Shown: positions 38,893-50,243, counted from the first letter of the stretch. The stretch: DNA of 64,000 bases from Bryopsis sp. KO-2023 (GCA_030272585.1 BSYQ01000009.1:2728001-2792000); one strand, 5' to 3'. The notes: generated from the sequence alone by a model not told the origin. Made by a program: numbers and translations.

Positions 38893-39090
38893 TGAGGTGT
38901 TTTTTTTTTCCCTTTTTTTTGTGTGTGGCAACAGGTTCAGAGGGCGGCCCTGGAGAGAAATCAGCCAGAAGCGTTGGAATATGCCAGGGGGTTATTGGGC
39001 AAAGAGTTGCTGACGGCAACATTAACATTGTGTGACCGAAAGCAACGGAACGAAGTGAAAAATATCGTAGGCCAGCTTACGGAGCGGTGA
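34297..39090 (+). CDS. PAT1: PAT1 mRNA-decapping activator
   Basis: P-body scaffold linking deadenylated mRNA, the Lsm1-7 ring and the Dcp2 decapping enzyme. Seven exons in phase: 34297-34317 (seven codons), 34680-34772, 35491-35688, 35950-36966, 37082-37607, 37966-38615 and 38935-39090, 886 residues. The N-terminal block RSRFDALQYSFFAG is the conserved PAT1 start motif. The middle is Pro/Gly/Met-rich with a PGPGPG run near 36768-36810. Family blocks then follow: SNPYFDDYYYQAF, DLHVKQGKAVVRFADLEGLG, MLHARKVIEDCMCLILDV and DIDRTLE; the C-terminal alpha-superhelix (RLMSLVKGRTMLAKLLKSL...) closes with LTLCDRKQRNEVKNIVGQL. The tiny first exon rests on phase and on the start motif following it directly. 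Confidence 0.92.
38858..38890. repeat. (TA)n dinucleotide repeat in the last PAT1 intron
   Basis: About 16 uninterrupted TA units, read directly. Confidence 0.95.
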
Positions 39091-40701
39091 CTCCGGGATT
39101 TCATATGGGTTAATGGAGGGAATTATCCTCCAGGGGAAGAAAAAGAAAAAAAAGGAAAAGAAAAAGAAAAACGCTGACTGCACAACAAATGAGAATTTTC
39201 AAAAAAAAAAGAAAAAATGCCGCTTCAATTATATCTCTGTTTTTTTGGGGGGATTTTTTTGAAGTATTAAGCAGGGGGGTCTTGTGAGATTCTAAGAATA
39301 GATCCATCCATGCCCTTTCTACTCATCCCATTATTTGTTGGATGAGGGATTCCTTCAAAGAAAAAAAAAAAAAAAAAGACATGAAAAAGAAAAGAAAAAG
39401 AGATGGCAGCTTTCACATCAATTGCATGAAATTGGCAGAGTGTCAGAATAAAAGAGGAAAACAAAAAAACAAAAAAAATTGTGGGGGGGTTGAAAATGAG
39501 ATGAATATATGTCTCTTCGGGAAGTTGTGGGTTTTTAATGAAATTTGGCATCGCACGTTTGGGCAAGGATTTGCCCTTTTTTGGAATATGAGAAAACTTA
39601 CCTAAGTTTTTTTGGGGTGGGACTGTTAAACTGTAGAGTAGCCCCTCTCTCTCTTTCTCGACCAATGATCGGCTTGAAGCTAGGATTTTCGCTCGATTGA
39701 AATTAGGGGGAGAGGAGGAAAATCCTGTTCGTAGAAAGAGTGAGACAAGAAATCATCCGTAGTAGGGTGGAATAGAGTGAGGAGGAAAAGAATTTCCTGA
39801 GGTTGTTTTTTTCGTTTTTTTTGGGGGGGAATGGGAGGGGGTTAGTAAAAGTTGGGAGGTGATCGATGCCACAAAAAGAGAAGAAGAAGAAAGGAAAAAG
39901 AAAAGTAGCAGCTATGTATTCGTCTGTGATTTCAATAACAGTATGGGGGACTGCAAGAAATGATTGGGTGGGATTTTTTGTTTTAAGAAAGGGGGGGAAG
40001 GGGGGGGGGGGGGGGGGGGGGCAGATGAATTGAATCTTAGTTGTGTGTAGGCAGTGTGGTTAGAATCATCGTTTTGATATGATGAAAAAGAAAAGAAGCA
40101 AGACGAAATACTATAGAGTGAGGACTTCTTGTTTTGTGTAGCTTTTTTTTTTTGCCATTTTTCGAAGGCAGGGGTTGCCAATTAATTTTTTTTTTCTGTG
40201 ATGATACTTCATGAGCATCTCTTGTAGTTTGCCTACAATCAAATGAACTGTTCGATGGTGGATGCTGCATGTGTGAGAAAAAGAACTTGTTTTCCGCGAA
40301 ACCCATTTCAGCTGGTTTACTGAAATAATATTGCTGCTGTGGATTCCATTCGAAAGTCCGACTGTGAAACAAGCGAAAAGAATGCTCAAGAGCTGAACTC
40401 CCTCGCTGCTATCCACGGCAAGCTGTTGAGCAACCCGTCAATCAGAGCAATCCACAGCGAAAGTGCACAAGAAACACTCGTTCTCCTTGTTTGTCTGTGG
40501 CAATCCACATGCACTACACAGTAATTTCCTACACCAGGCGCCAGGGTGCCAGTGTGAATAAACATAGACGATAGAATTCTGTCTGATTGGACAAATAAAC
40601 ACAACTACATGCGAACCTGCCACCTGGCGAAGTGCGGGCTCCACGTTTCCTAAGTTACCATTAGTTTCGAAAATGTACATGCTGACGATTCGAATTCTTG
40701 T
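39091..40701. other. Intergenic stretch, PAT1 to beta-helix gene
   Basis: 1.6 kb of homopolymer-rich DNA with no believable exon. An almost pure poly-G run lies at about 39989-40021. It should hold the PAT1 3' UTR and the promoter of the secreted-protein gene. Confidence 0.5.
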
Positions 40702-40731
40702 GTGGAAAGTCTTATAGATCACCTTGGAGAT

Positions 40732-43582
40732 ATGGCGTTGACTTGGATTATTTCGATGCGTCACCTCGCACTGTTCTTGCTGTTGTTGTTCTTCCCTTTC
40801 TCTTCCTTGTGGTTTGGTGTTGAGGCAGCGGGGGATGTCGCAGATGTAAGCACCACCAAGGAGCTGCGGAACGCCCTCTACTCCCCATCGATCACGCGAA
40901 TCAGGCTAACAAACTCCATCCGCATCGACAGCGGTGAGTGGGGATGGGCTCGACCAGATATTACACGTGAGGTGTGGACTGCATCACAACAGTATTTCGC
41001 AATGAAGCCTTGGTTACCTTACTCGCAGTGCTCATTGCTCGCCGTTTCCGTTGAGATTTGCTCCGTGAGCCACCGAACGGAGGATTGTGACTGTTTCAGG
41101 TTCTAATCGAAACTTTGGCGGCGTCGGGTGGGGAGCTGGAGTTGAACTTAAGCGGGCACAAGAGTTTCGTTCGAATTCTTCCCGGGGGCAATGTGACCTT
41201 CAGCAGTCTGACCATCAAAGGAGGTTTGAAGACGGGGGACGGCGCCGTCGTCAGTATCCTTCCGTTCTTTTCGATTGCCAAAGGAGGCACCATGCGACTC
41301 AGCAAAGCATCTGTTGATCTGGGACGATACCTGTGCACGGTGCTGCCTTTGAACATGGAGGACACCATGGGCGAAATTTTGAATGCTTTCTTGCCTGAGA
41401 TACAGTGCGAGGGAATGGCATCCACGCCCGAGTTTGCCCTTTTTCCGAATTGCGATTTGCCCAACACGTTTTTTATGGACGAGAGCAGAAACGATGATGT
41501 CGGGAGGGTCGAAATGAGGGAAATGCGCTTGTATTGCGCAGGGGACAATGACGCAGGTTCAGTCCGCACGCAGGATATTGTGATCTCAACAGTACGAGGA
41601 AACCACTCTTCTCAGTTTTTCCCACACGAATTGCTTGCAAGAGCTCTATCGCTCACTCAGAATCCCGTCAAGTACAAAAAAAATAGTCAAGCTCCGCTGT
41701 TGTCCCCAGAGCTCATAGATCGACCCTTCTAATTTCTCGTGCAGAGTGACCCTGCTGAAATGGCGTTCGCCTTGACGAGAGCCCTGGACTTCACGAGTGT
41801 GTTTGTGGATATCACTGTGAATGGGAGAGTGGAGCTCAGTGCAAATGGTTGGGACGACTCGATCGTGTTCGGCGAGTTTCGAAAGTACACTGTGGTGTTC
41901 AGAGGTGGTTCGTCCAGTGGTGCGGACAGGCTCGTTTCCTACGACAACCCCAAGGGATATATCATTGGAGTGAATGCAGTGGCGCATATAATGACCGAGA
42001 ATATGATATTGGAAAATCCGAAATTTCTGCCAGGACTGAACTCGAAACTGAGAACCACGCCAAACGTTTGCGATACTGACGCCTATATTATGAAGGTAAG
42101 TGCACGATGGTTTTTTCAAAGCCGTTGCAAGGACAGTTGGTTTTGAGACAAGCCCCCTAAACATCCCTGCATATGTGCGTTTAAACATTTGCAAATTGCG
42201 CACTACAGTTTTGCTGATGTCGCTTGGACAGATTTAAAGCAAGCGGTTGTGGTAAACACCGAAAACCACCGAAAACCACCGAAAACTACCGAAAACCACC
42301 GAAAACCACCGAAAACTACCGAAAACTACCGAAAACCACCGAAAACTACTCACGAAAACCACCGAAAACTACCGAAAACTACCGAAAACTACTCACGAAA
42401 ACTACCGAAAACTACCGAAAACTACCGAAAACTACCGAAAACTACCGAAAACTACCGAAAACTACCGAAAACTATAAAAACTGTAACTATGCAGCGATTA
42501 CCCTTTATAAAAGGAAAAGGGAAAGATAAATATTCAAGACTATTTCAAACAAGACATTTGCTTTCAGAGTGGTAACAAGTGAGTCTCCGAGTGATAGTAC
42601 TTATCGGCAAGTGGGTATGCAAGTGTGACCCTCGGGATTCGAACCCGAGTCAACCAACCAAGGAGCCACTGGAACCAAACCAAGAGTCCATACCATTTTT
42701 AACATATTCACTCATATAAACAAAATGAATGTATTAGTTTCTTTTTTGTGTAATGGGTTTTTTCGGTGGACTCCCCGTTATAAATTTATTTTTACTGTTC
42801 AAGTTTTCGTTTTATCATGTCGATTTTTGTAGTTTTCGGTAGTTTTCGGTAGTTTTCGGTAGTTTTCGGTAGTTTTCGGTAGTTTTCGGTGGTTTTCGTG
42901 AGTAGTTTTCGGTGGTTTTCGGTGGTTTTCGGTAGTTTTCGGTAGTTTTCGGTGGTTTTCGGTAGTTTTCGGTGGTTTTCGGTGGTTTTCGGTGTTTACC
43001 ACGACCCTAAAGCAAGGGGGGGCATGGACTGACTCCATATGTGATTTTTGTTGTTTTTTGTTGCGTTAGTGGCCCGTGTATTTGCCGTCGATGTTTGGTG
43101 GCTCTGGATTGGAACTGACAATGACCAACACGACGATCATCTACAACCACTGCCCCACCAATTTCTCTTTCAAATCTTTTTGCGAGTCGCTGAACTCGCT
43201 CGAACAACAAGAAGACATTTTGCTCGAAGATCTGGATGTGGAGTGCAATTCACCGGACACCAACAGACTGAGGTTCAGCCGGCTCACAATTGCACTGCCG
43301 AGCTTCCTGAGAAATGGAGGGTTTTGGATGTTCCACAATTTCAAGTTGGAGAACGTTGATGTTGTCTGCGAGGCCTTTGATTTTCAAGTGGACCAGATTC
43401 CAATGTGCTCTCGGGAGGTGGTTGGAGTTTCGACTTCAAACAATTCTCCTCCGCCTGAAGAACGATCGCCTCCTGGGGAACCAGAATGCGACGGATGTGC
43501 AAGCTCGAACGACGGAGCCCAGTCGAGACACGCTGTGTGGGCGATAAGCGGGTTTCTGGTGATGTGCATAGTGGCTGGGTGA
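40732..43582 (+). CDS. Secreted, GPI-anchor-type beta-helix (pectate-lyase-fold) protein
   Basis: Four exons in phase: 40732-40971, 41100-41591, 41745-42095 and 43070-43582, 531 residues (541 from the Met at 40702). The N-terminus is a signal peptide (HLALFLLLLFFPFSSLWFG). The opening pattern, a TTKELRNAL helix, IRLTNSIRID, a GEWGWARP loop and then VLIETLAASGG and NVTFSSLTIKGG, is that of the algal parallel-beta-helix surface proteins. The last exon ends in a Pro/Ser-rich linker (SPPPEERSPPGEP), a polar spacer and a short hydrophobic tail (AVWAISGFLVMCIVAG), as in GPI-anchored proteins. An extracellular or cell-wall role is inferred; no catalytic residues are evident. The third intron (974 bp) is mostly a 764-bp foldback element. 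The strong GTGAGT at 40934 is out of phase with exon 2, so I use the GAG|GTGTGG donor at 40972. Confidence 0.65.
42244..43007. mobile_element. Foldback DNA element FB1 inside intron 3 of the beta-helix gene
   Basis: A 764-bp insertion bounded by a perfect 9-bp direct repeat, TAAAGCAAG, at 42235-42243 and 43008-43016. The ends are inverted: the left begins CGGTTGTGGTAAACACCG and the right, read inward, GGGTCGTGGTAAACACCG. Both arms (42244-42476 and about 42824-43007) are tandem arrays of a 10-bp unit CCGAAAACYA, with an occasional ACTCACG variant unit placed similarly in both. The interior is AT-rich, has no ORF, and holds a tRNA-like segment. Long terminal inverted repeats built from short tandem repeats plus a 9-bp target duplication are the hallmark of Foldback/MULE-type elements. 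Non-autonomous. Confidence 0.85.
42626..42690 (-). other. tRNA-like segment in FB1
   Basis: On the minus strand, CTCGGG-TTCGAAT-CCCGAG forms a perfect six-pair T-arm with a B-box loop. About 20 bases upstream is an A-box-like GTGGCTCCTTGG. No full cloverleaf can be drawn, so this is a relic or a Pol III-type promoter rather than a tRNA gene. Confidence 0.55.
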
Positions 43583-43923
43583 CATATGGTCCAATTGTTT
43601 CTTGATTACGGAACCATGAAGAGAAACATCGCGTGTTGAAAAAATTGAACTGGTTGGCAAAAAAATCTCCGAAAGAGACAAGCGCGCGCGTTTCCTGGTG
43701 TGTATTCCACAAGAGCAAGAGGATACCGAGGAAAAAAACTTGAAGGGGGCCAGTTATGGTTTCGCTTACAGATATCAAGACTGCCAGTGCACCTGATTGC
43801 ATTCAGTTCGCAATATTTTCTCAGGCCCCTTTGAAAAAAGCGCTATCAGAAAGTGGGATTCGTGTGCGTTTTGTTTCCCTAGGACTCAGAGTTATTGCCT
43901 GTATTGTGAACTGCTCAGAAGGT
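43583..43923. other. Convergent spacer, beta-helix gene / CNB gene
   Basis: Two facing 3' ends 341 bases apart. No exon or repeat of note. Confidence 0.5.
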
Positions 43924-46900
43924 TCATTTCTGAGTTGGAGTGTCGACGGGTTCCTCCTCCGCAAACCCAAACAGCAGTCTCGTCTCGTCTCTCCTGTTCC
44001 TGAATATTTCTGCATAGGTCAGACACTGGCGCAAGCCAGGAGTCTGAGGCCTGGACATTCTCTCCCACATGATGCATGCTGCTGTAAGTTCTCCCTTTTG
44101 TTTGCGGCGACTTCCAGTCGCAGTTTGTGGCCGCAGCTCTTTCTCTTGGGGCCAGTTTGATGTGGGCCCTGCAGTATCATCAAGTCTGCCCATGCTTGTA
44201 TGGGGTCTCGTTAGTTCTGGCGAATGGCGACCATCTCGTTTGTTTTGAGATTCGTCCCTTGTGCCGACCACGTTGGTAGGAAACAAGTCCCGAGGTGTCT
44301 CGGCAGGTGAGGAGTCCAGCTCCCAGAACCTGTAAAAAGTTCCATATTACATCTGCCAAATAGGCGCGGTTCGGAAAGGGGATGATTTTGAAGAAACTCA
44401 CCATTTGAATTCGTCCTCTTCAGCTTTTTTGTCATTTCTCTCCGATCTGAGGTCCAGTCTATCTACTTTATCAGCAAGAGGGCCAAGACCGTCGGAGTAA
44501 ATGAAACGAAGGATGGGCCCCAATCGGTTTTGTACGTTTGTGTTCGTAAAATTTGGAGTCGCCCAGTACCTTGAAACAGGAAAACCAGGGGACGACGTGT
44601 CAATATTGATACAAAAAGAAGTCATACTCCATACTCCAACGCCACGCTTACCTTTCAGCAGGTGTTCCCTTATCGTATTGGGCTTGGTCGATCTCCGTTT
44701 GACAGTTCTCCCTCATCTGCCGAATATAGCTGAAAATGCCTTCGGTTTGCTGGCTGAATCGACTGGGAGTTTCATTTTCCTTCAAATTGAACAAGCAAGA
44801 ATTCTTCTGCATTAGTGTACAGACCCCTTCAGTGCATCTCATACGAGCACGCTCGACTACATACTGCTGGTTTGGTCATGCGACGTTTTTTCTCTTTTTT
44901 CTGGGTGCTGCGCTTTGTTTGCGTCTCAGGTAGTCCAGCGGTCTTTCTGGTAACCATCATTCCAGAGTGGTCGTGTCCAACAACAGCATCGACGTCAGTT
45001 ATTCCCACTCGACCACAGAAGTATGTCAAGCGGAAGCTAGCATCTTCTCGAACCCTCCTGCAAATGCGAATTCACAAAATCAAGGAACGCCCAAGTTGTT
45101 CAAGCCACCTGGAACGGAGGCATGACCCACCTCACGATTTCTGGATCAGCGAACTTGAGAAAATCATCAACAGAGATGACGTATGCTTCAATGTTAGTGT
45201 CTGCAATAACTTTGAGGCTCGTTTGAATGTCTCCTTCCCCAAGGGTTTGAGGACCGCCGCCGAACCAACTGCCAGGGCCGAGCTTGGCAAGCGTCTATGT
45301 GCAAGGAGAGAGGGATGTTGAGTGTAGAATGGCTATGAAAATCAGCACGAACTGCCCCTGAGTTTCGCCAGCAGACCTTTTTGGGTGTCAACGACCTTCG
45401 GATGGCCTTGATCTGTTCCTCTTTTCCTAGCGTTCCAACCGCTCGGCCTTCATGTACTTCTACGTTCGCTAGCACTCCGCTCTCTCCGACTGTAGGAACG
45501 TATTCTCCTCGCATGACATTCTTTGGTTCACCTATCGGGCTGCGCTTGTCGATCAATTCCAGAGTGCAAGTTCCTAACAAGAACACACACGTATATGGGG
45601 CTGAGAATTCACACACAAGGAATAAACCCCAGTACTTTGATTTTGAATTTCAGGCTTTCATTCAGCTGAGCATACCTTTGATGAGGAAATAAATATACTT
45701 TTCTTTGCTGACCTCCCATTCACGGCTTTCTGGATACTCAGACTTGATCGTGTACAACACCAGGCTGAAAAAAAGCTCCCTGGACACATCCTTGAAAATG
45801 TGCACCTTGCTCATCAAGAATTTCATTGCCAAGCGTTTCTGCTCGAAGAAATATGGGCCAAAAACTTGAATGAAGTCTGTTTTGCCGACCGTCAAAAAAG
45901 TGCAGTTTCCCACGCTCACACATGTCGACCCTCTTTTGCTGTTGTTTAAAATCGAGTTATCCCCAAAACTCTGGCCTTTTTTCAGAGTCGCAATGGCAGT
46001 GCGATCGTCGCTCTCCTTGGCTCCAACTTTCTCCCTGACCTCAACAATACCTGGAAAAAACACTTTCAGGTTTTCATAATGGTTTGCAAGGATGTTCCCC
46101 ACAGCTCACCACCACATAAACATTTCAATCAATCCATCAATATTACATACACATTTTGTACCTGTCAGTATAATGTAGAACTTGTCTGGCTCATCTCCAG
46201 CATAGAATATGACCTCATCTTTCTTATAGTGCTCCATTTTGGTCACCGAGCACATGCTCCTTCGCGTCTCATCCGGCAGTTTTCCAAGAAACTCGCTGAC
46301 ATAACTCAATACGAGTGAAAGCTCAGAAAGGATGTAGTCTTTCGAACTGCTCTTGGATGGAGTTGCCTGCGCTGTGGAGGTGGACGGTCCGCTTTTGGGG
46401 GAGAATGGAATTGCTTCAGTGGCGTTTGGTGTTTCGACCAGTTCGTTAACCTGCCCAGGCCAAGCACCAGAGGTGGCTGCCGGCTGGAATTATTGGGAGG
46501 GCATATCCTGAACAGCGGTAACGTGGTGCTGTTGATTGGTGTTCCGTCACCCAACGCACCGAGAAACGGCTCATGCAGTTGAATGCACTCTTTTTTTAAT
46601 AAGGCAGGGACCTACTTAGGAACTACCAAAAAACTCACCGACATCGCAGGATTCGTTCCGCCGCTCCCACTTCTCCCTGTGAGGAGGTTTGGCGTCATCG
46701 CACGAGTGTCCAGATCCATTTCCAGCAGCCGTTCGAGCAGCATTTTGATTCTGTTCAAAATCATGGGGTATGGTGTACGCTGCAGCGTCTTGAGCTTTGC
46801 CGCATTTCTCGTCTTCTTTGCGCTGTTGAGCACGCTCACTGGTTCGTTCTGAAAAATACATCCCACTGCCCACCTTAGCAAACAAGCAAAGCTTACACGC

Positions 46901-47132
46901 TTGGTGGGTTCTCTCCAGGCGATTGTACCTTTGATTTTTCCCAAGTGTTCAGGAGTCCGCTGGAGTTCAAAGCGGACTCCCCAAGCATCATTCTCGCCAC
47001 CACAAAGACATCGTCGTCCTCTTCGTCGGGCTCGGGCCCACAGATGGAATCATTGTCCGAACAATACAGACTTTGTGTGCTTTTCCACGCCGTGTGCTGC
47101 TCCGGACTCAATGCGCGCTTGCTTGCCCACAT
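43924..47132 (-). CDS. Double cyclic-nucleotide-binding-domain protein (CNBD2-like)
   Basis: Ten exons in phase on the minus strand: 46929-47132, 46639-46848, 46162-46450, 45676-46050, 45377-45573, 45131-45294, 44865-45057, 44652-44779, 44402-44569 and 43924-44329, giving 777 residues. CNB domain 1: FLGKLPDETRRSMCSVTK, DEVIFYAGDEPDKFYIIL and a phosphate-binding-cassette-like GQSFGDNSILNNSKRGST, where FGD replaces the usual FGE. CNB domain 2: VHIFKDVSRELFFSLV, YIYFLIKGTC and KLGPGSWFGGGPQTLG, with the acidic residue of the cassette missing, so nucleotide binding there is doubtful. No kinase, channel or GEF domain is present. The C-terminal 250 residues are hydrophilic. Stand-alone double-CNB proteins such as CNBD2 occur in ciliated cells and sperm, which fits the other flagellar genes here. 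Start MWASKRALSPEQ chosen as the first Met of the open exon. Confidence 0.75.
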
Positions 47133-48284
47133 CGCGCTGACACTGCGTGTTTAAAGGGCAGATTTCTGACCGACCTTCCTCGAAAGTACCATTCTTTGTT
47201 AAGTATAGGAGCAGGGGCCCCTGATCAGAATGTAGTTAGTTGGTCATGAGTTCGTTGAGAGGGGTTGTCATACGTTTATCGTGGCAGCAAGCGATTTCGC
47301 GTCGGTTTGCAGGGATGAGCGCGTGAGAAAGATAGAGGATGGGAGAACGCCACTTTGGGCGTGGGGGCGGTTAGCGTGGATAGCGTTGACCGCCGCCACT
47401 ATCAAGTGTGGGAGTAGCACGTTGATAGTGACCTTGATGGCGTGAATAACTCTAGGGACTGTTGGGCCCTAATGTTCTTGCAATAGACAGGGGCGAAGAT
47501 AGACCACACGAGTCCATCTGAGCCGCCCACCTTGGTAACTGTTGACCAGTGTGGCGGCGAACGTTCTCGCAAGGTGAAATTGGCTAAACTGGGAGATTCA
47601 ACGTGGCACACACTGGCAGACTGGTCGATGCTGTTGCTGGTGTTGGTGTGGGCATGGGGAAAGAGCTCACGGTACAATGTTTGGGGATAGGTGTGGTGGT
47701 GTTCGGTCACACTCATCAGTACTGAAAAAGTGACCACGGAAAAGTTTGTCACCTGTGCCCGGCCGCGCTTCCTGTTGGCACTCGTGGAAGTCGCCACTTT
47801 TCGCTGACGGCCAACAGTGAAAGTGGTCACTGTGGTGGTGTGGGGAGGATAAAAAAATGTCGTATAGTCGCGCGTTGCAGAGTGAAATTGACTGCGGCGT
47901 CAGAGCGCTCTGTCCGACATGTGGAACACGTCGTAGATGTGTGGGGTGGGGGTGTGAAACTCCTACTGTGCGCGTTTCAGTATTCTCTGTGCGGCGCGAT
48001 TTGTGTTTTGTGCGGGGGCTGCCATGCACACCGCATAAGTCGTTTATACCGCACAAGCGAAAAGCCCCGCACAGATCTCTGCGGGGTTTTGTCTTTTCTC
48101 ATTTCCCCCGTCGCCGACAACTTTGTTGGCGACCGCGCTTTCAAGGTCCCAAATGGAAAATGGAACGTCTGGGAGTCGAACCCAGGTACAACCGATCGTT
48201 CCTGTGAAGTTTCGCGTTCTTTTTCGCGACTTTCACGTTTGACGAAACTCGACAAGGTTATAGTGGCAAGGTTTTGACTGCTCT
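47133..48284. other. Transition zone between host genes and the repeat block
   Basis: No exon recognised. Several short stem-loop-like repeats (GTGGTGTGGGG-type) occur near 47690-47850. A tRNA-like fragment sits at its right end. Confidence 0.4.
48161..48203 (-). other. Truncated tRNA-like fragment
   Basis: On the minus strand CTGGG-TTCGACT-CCCAG forms a perfect five-pair T-arm, and GGAACG upstream pairs with CGTTCC downstream like an acceptor stem. Only about 11 bases separate acceptor and T-arm, so the D and anticodon arms are absent. Confidence 0.45.
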
Positions 48285-48772
48285 GCAGACCTGGGCCCGA
48301 CCGGACCGGCAGCGAAAAACCGGTCCGGTCCGGTCCAACCTGTCCATGGACCGGCTGACCTGTCCGGTCCAACGAAAAAACGCCGGTCCTTGCAAGACCG
48401 GACAGGTTGTGACCTGTCCGGTCCTGTCCACTCCGGTCCAGTCAACCTCGGAAATCTGCAGAAATCTGGACCGGTTTTCTGACAGATTTTCCGTTTTTAG
48501 ACAGGTCACACCCACATTTCGCCTTTATTAGACCGGCGATGTGACCTGTCTAAAACCGGAACGACCCTGTCTTGACAGGGTTGTTCTCCTGTTTTAGACC
48601 GGCTCCAGGTCGGTCTGGACAGGTGGGCTGCCTGTCCAGACCGACCTGGCGCCTGTCTAGAACAGGTCACACAATTAAGCACTTTTAGCGTGCCAATTGT
48701 GTATCAATTGACTGGGAACTGAGTTAATTAATTAAACAACAAATAATATTGTTACATGTATTTTCATTGCAT

Positions 48773-48929
48773 GAATGACGTGAGCCAAGCTCACCAGCCA
48801 CCGACTGGAGGGAGTCGGTCGACTCTGGGAGGACTCGAACTCGGGTTGGCTAAGTCCGAGTCGAGAGCACTACAAGGTAGCGGACCCCACCATAGGGACG
48901 CTCATAAGGGGTCCGCTACCTTTAAGTAC
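48773..48929 (-). repeat. FB2 inner inverted repeat, left copy (tRNA-like)
   Basis: Read on the minus strand it carries CCGAGTTCGAGTCCTC, a B-box match, preceded by TTAGCCAACC. It pairs with 48956-49112 with only a few mismatches. Confidence 0.8.
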
Positions 48930-48955
48930 CTACTTTTTGTAATGGAAAATAACGG

Positions 48956-49112
48956 GTACTTAAAGGTAGCGGACCCAATTTGAGCGTCCCTATGGTGGGG
49001 TCCGCTACCTTGTAGTGCTCTCGACTCGGACTTAGCCAACCCGAGTTCGAGTCCTCCCAGAGTCGACCGACTCCCTCCAGTCGGTGGCTGGTGAGCTTGG
49101 CTCACGTTATTC
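48956..49112 (+). repeat. FB2 inner inverted repeat, right copy (tRNA-like)
   Basis: Reverse complement of 48773-48929, same length. Contains GTTCGAGTC. Flanks a 26-bp AT-rich loop. Confidence 0.8.
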
Positions 49113-49587
49113 ATCCACTAAAAATATATATAATAGTATTACTTGGTGCTTTAATTAATTCAATCACTTCCCAACTGATTGATTCCCAGTTATGTGCTTA
49201 ATTGTGCGACCTGTTCTAGACAGGCTCCAGGTCGGTCTGGACAGGCAGCCCACCTGTCCAGACCGACCTGGAGCCGGTCTAAAACAGGTCACACTAGGCC
49301 TCACACCGGTCTAAAACAGGGTCACACCGGTCTAAAACAGGTCACACGAGTATGACCTGTCCAGACAGGCGACAACCGGTCTGGACAGGTCAGACCGGTC
49401 TGGAAAGGTCAAATCCGGTCTAAGAAAGGTGTTCTTTACTAGACCGGATTTGATCTTTCTTAGACCGGATTTGACCTTTCCAGACCGGTTTGACCTGTCT
49501 AAGAAAGGTCAAATCCGGTCCAAGACAGGTTTTCCGGTCCGGTCCGGTCCTTTAAAACTTGCCGGCGCCCACGTCTGCTGCTCTGCA

Positions 49588-50243
49588 CAAGGCAGATACG
49601 TCACCATGAGGAGAGCATCAGAAAAGGGTTGTTTTGGTTTTTCGCATGAGTTGGTCGATTCGTGTGCGAGTGGCACGGAGAAAAAAGAAGAAAGTAAAAA
49701 TTATGTCACCGGCATTAGCGATGTCAATGAGGTAGTTAGCTACCCCATCGACGATCGAAACGCCGAAATTCCCATGGTGGGCGAATCCTGATCGGTTGAC
49801 GAGACCCCCCGGGATCAACCGGGGGACGACCTTGGTTGCACCATCGTTGTGTAGTTTGAAGGGGCAACTTCAGCCAATCTGTCTGATCTATTAGTGTAGA
49901 CTGGAACAGTGGGGTAGACGCCGCCGTTTGCGTCGGTCAGTGGGAACACCTTTTAGTCATCGTGGAAAGCGCGAGTTTGGCGGAGTCCCTGTTTCTGGCG
50001 CCTGGCGGCGTGTGGACTGTAATAAAACTTGAGCGCAGACTTATCTCAACGCGAACAAACGTTCGCTGTCTCCTATTTACAAGTTTCCCTGTCGAACTTT
50101 ATACCTTCCCACGACTAATCGAAACTGTCCACAAGATTCCTTCACTATCGCACTACCCCACGTTACACAGCACCACTTCCTTTCGTCCACTACTGCCTCA
50201 TTTCAGTCATCTACCGCTTTGGCGCTCACACGCTTCTTTTGTG
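49588..50243. other. Flank of FB2 and possible 3' LTR of element A
   Basis: No supported gene. A palindromic CCCCCGG-ATCAA-CCGGGGG stem lies near 49806-49827. The part next to the integrase end should hold the 3' non-coding end and perhaps the 3' LTR of element A, but with no second copy in the window its edges cannot be placed. Confidence 0.35.

Larger units (their letters stand above)
48288..49578. mobile_element. Foldback DNA element FB2 with a nested tRNA-like hairpin
   Basis: About 1.29 kb, nearly palindromic. The outer arms (48290-48670 and 49200-49575) are built from GGTCC/ACCTGTCC/CCGGTCTGGAC short repeats; the middle arms contain matching inverted blocks, including the GTGTGACC-type and CCCAGTT motifs. 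The centre is an almost perfect inverted repeat of 157 bp (48773-48929 and 48956-49112) around a 26-bp loop. The termini match as GCAGACCTGGGC versus GCAGACGTGGGC inverted. The direct repeat TGCTCTGCA occurs at both sides (48279-48287, 49579-49587), though its last three bases overlap the inverted end on the left. Frames of about 70 codons in the inner arms mirror each other and look non-coding. Confidence 0.75.

Noticed and set aside
42189-42575. ORFs of repeated KTTENYRKP-type peptide
   Set aside because: They are translations of the 10-bp repeat array of foldback FB1; a 10-bp unit passes through all frames and is not a protein repeat here.
42250-43000. CRISPR-like array from the regular repeats
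   Set aside because: The units are contiguous with no unique spacers, arranged as an inverted pair in a eukaryotic intron.
48161-48203. A functional tRNA gene
   Set aside because: T-arm and acceptor pair but there is no room for D and anticodon arms.
48756-49114. Two mirror-image ORFs of about 70 codons
   Set aside because: They are the same inverted repeat read on both strands; identical peptides result from the palindrome, and nothing suggests coding.
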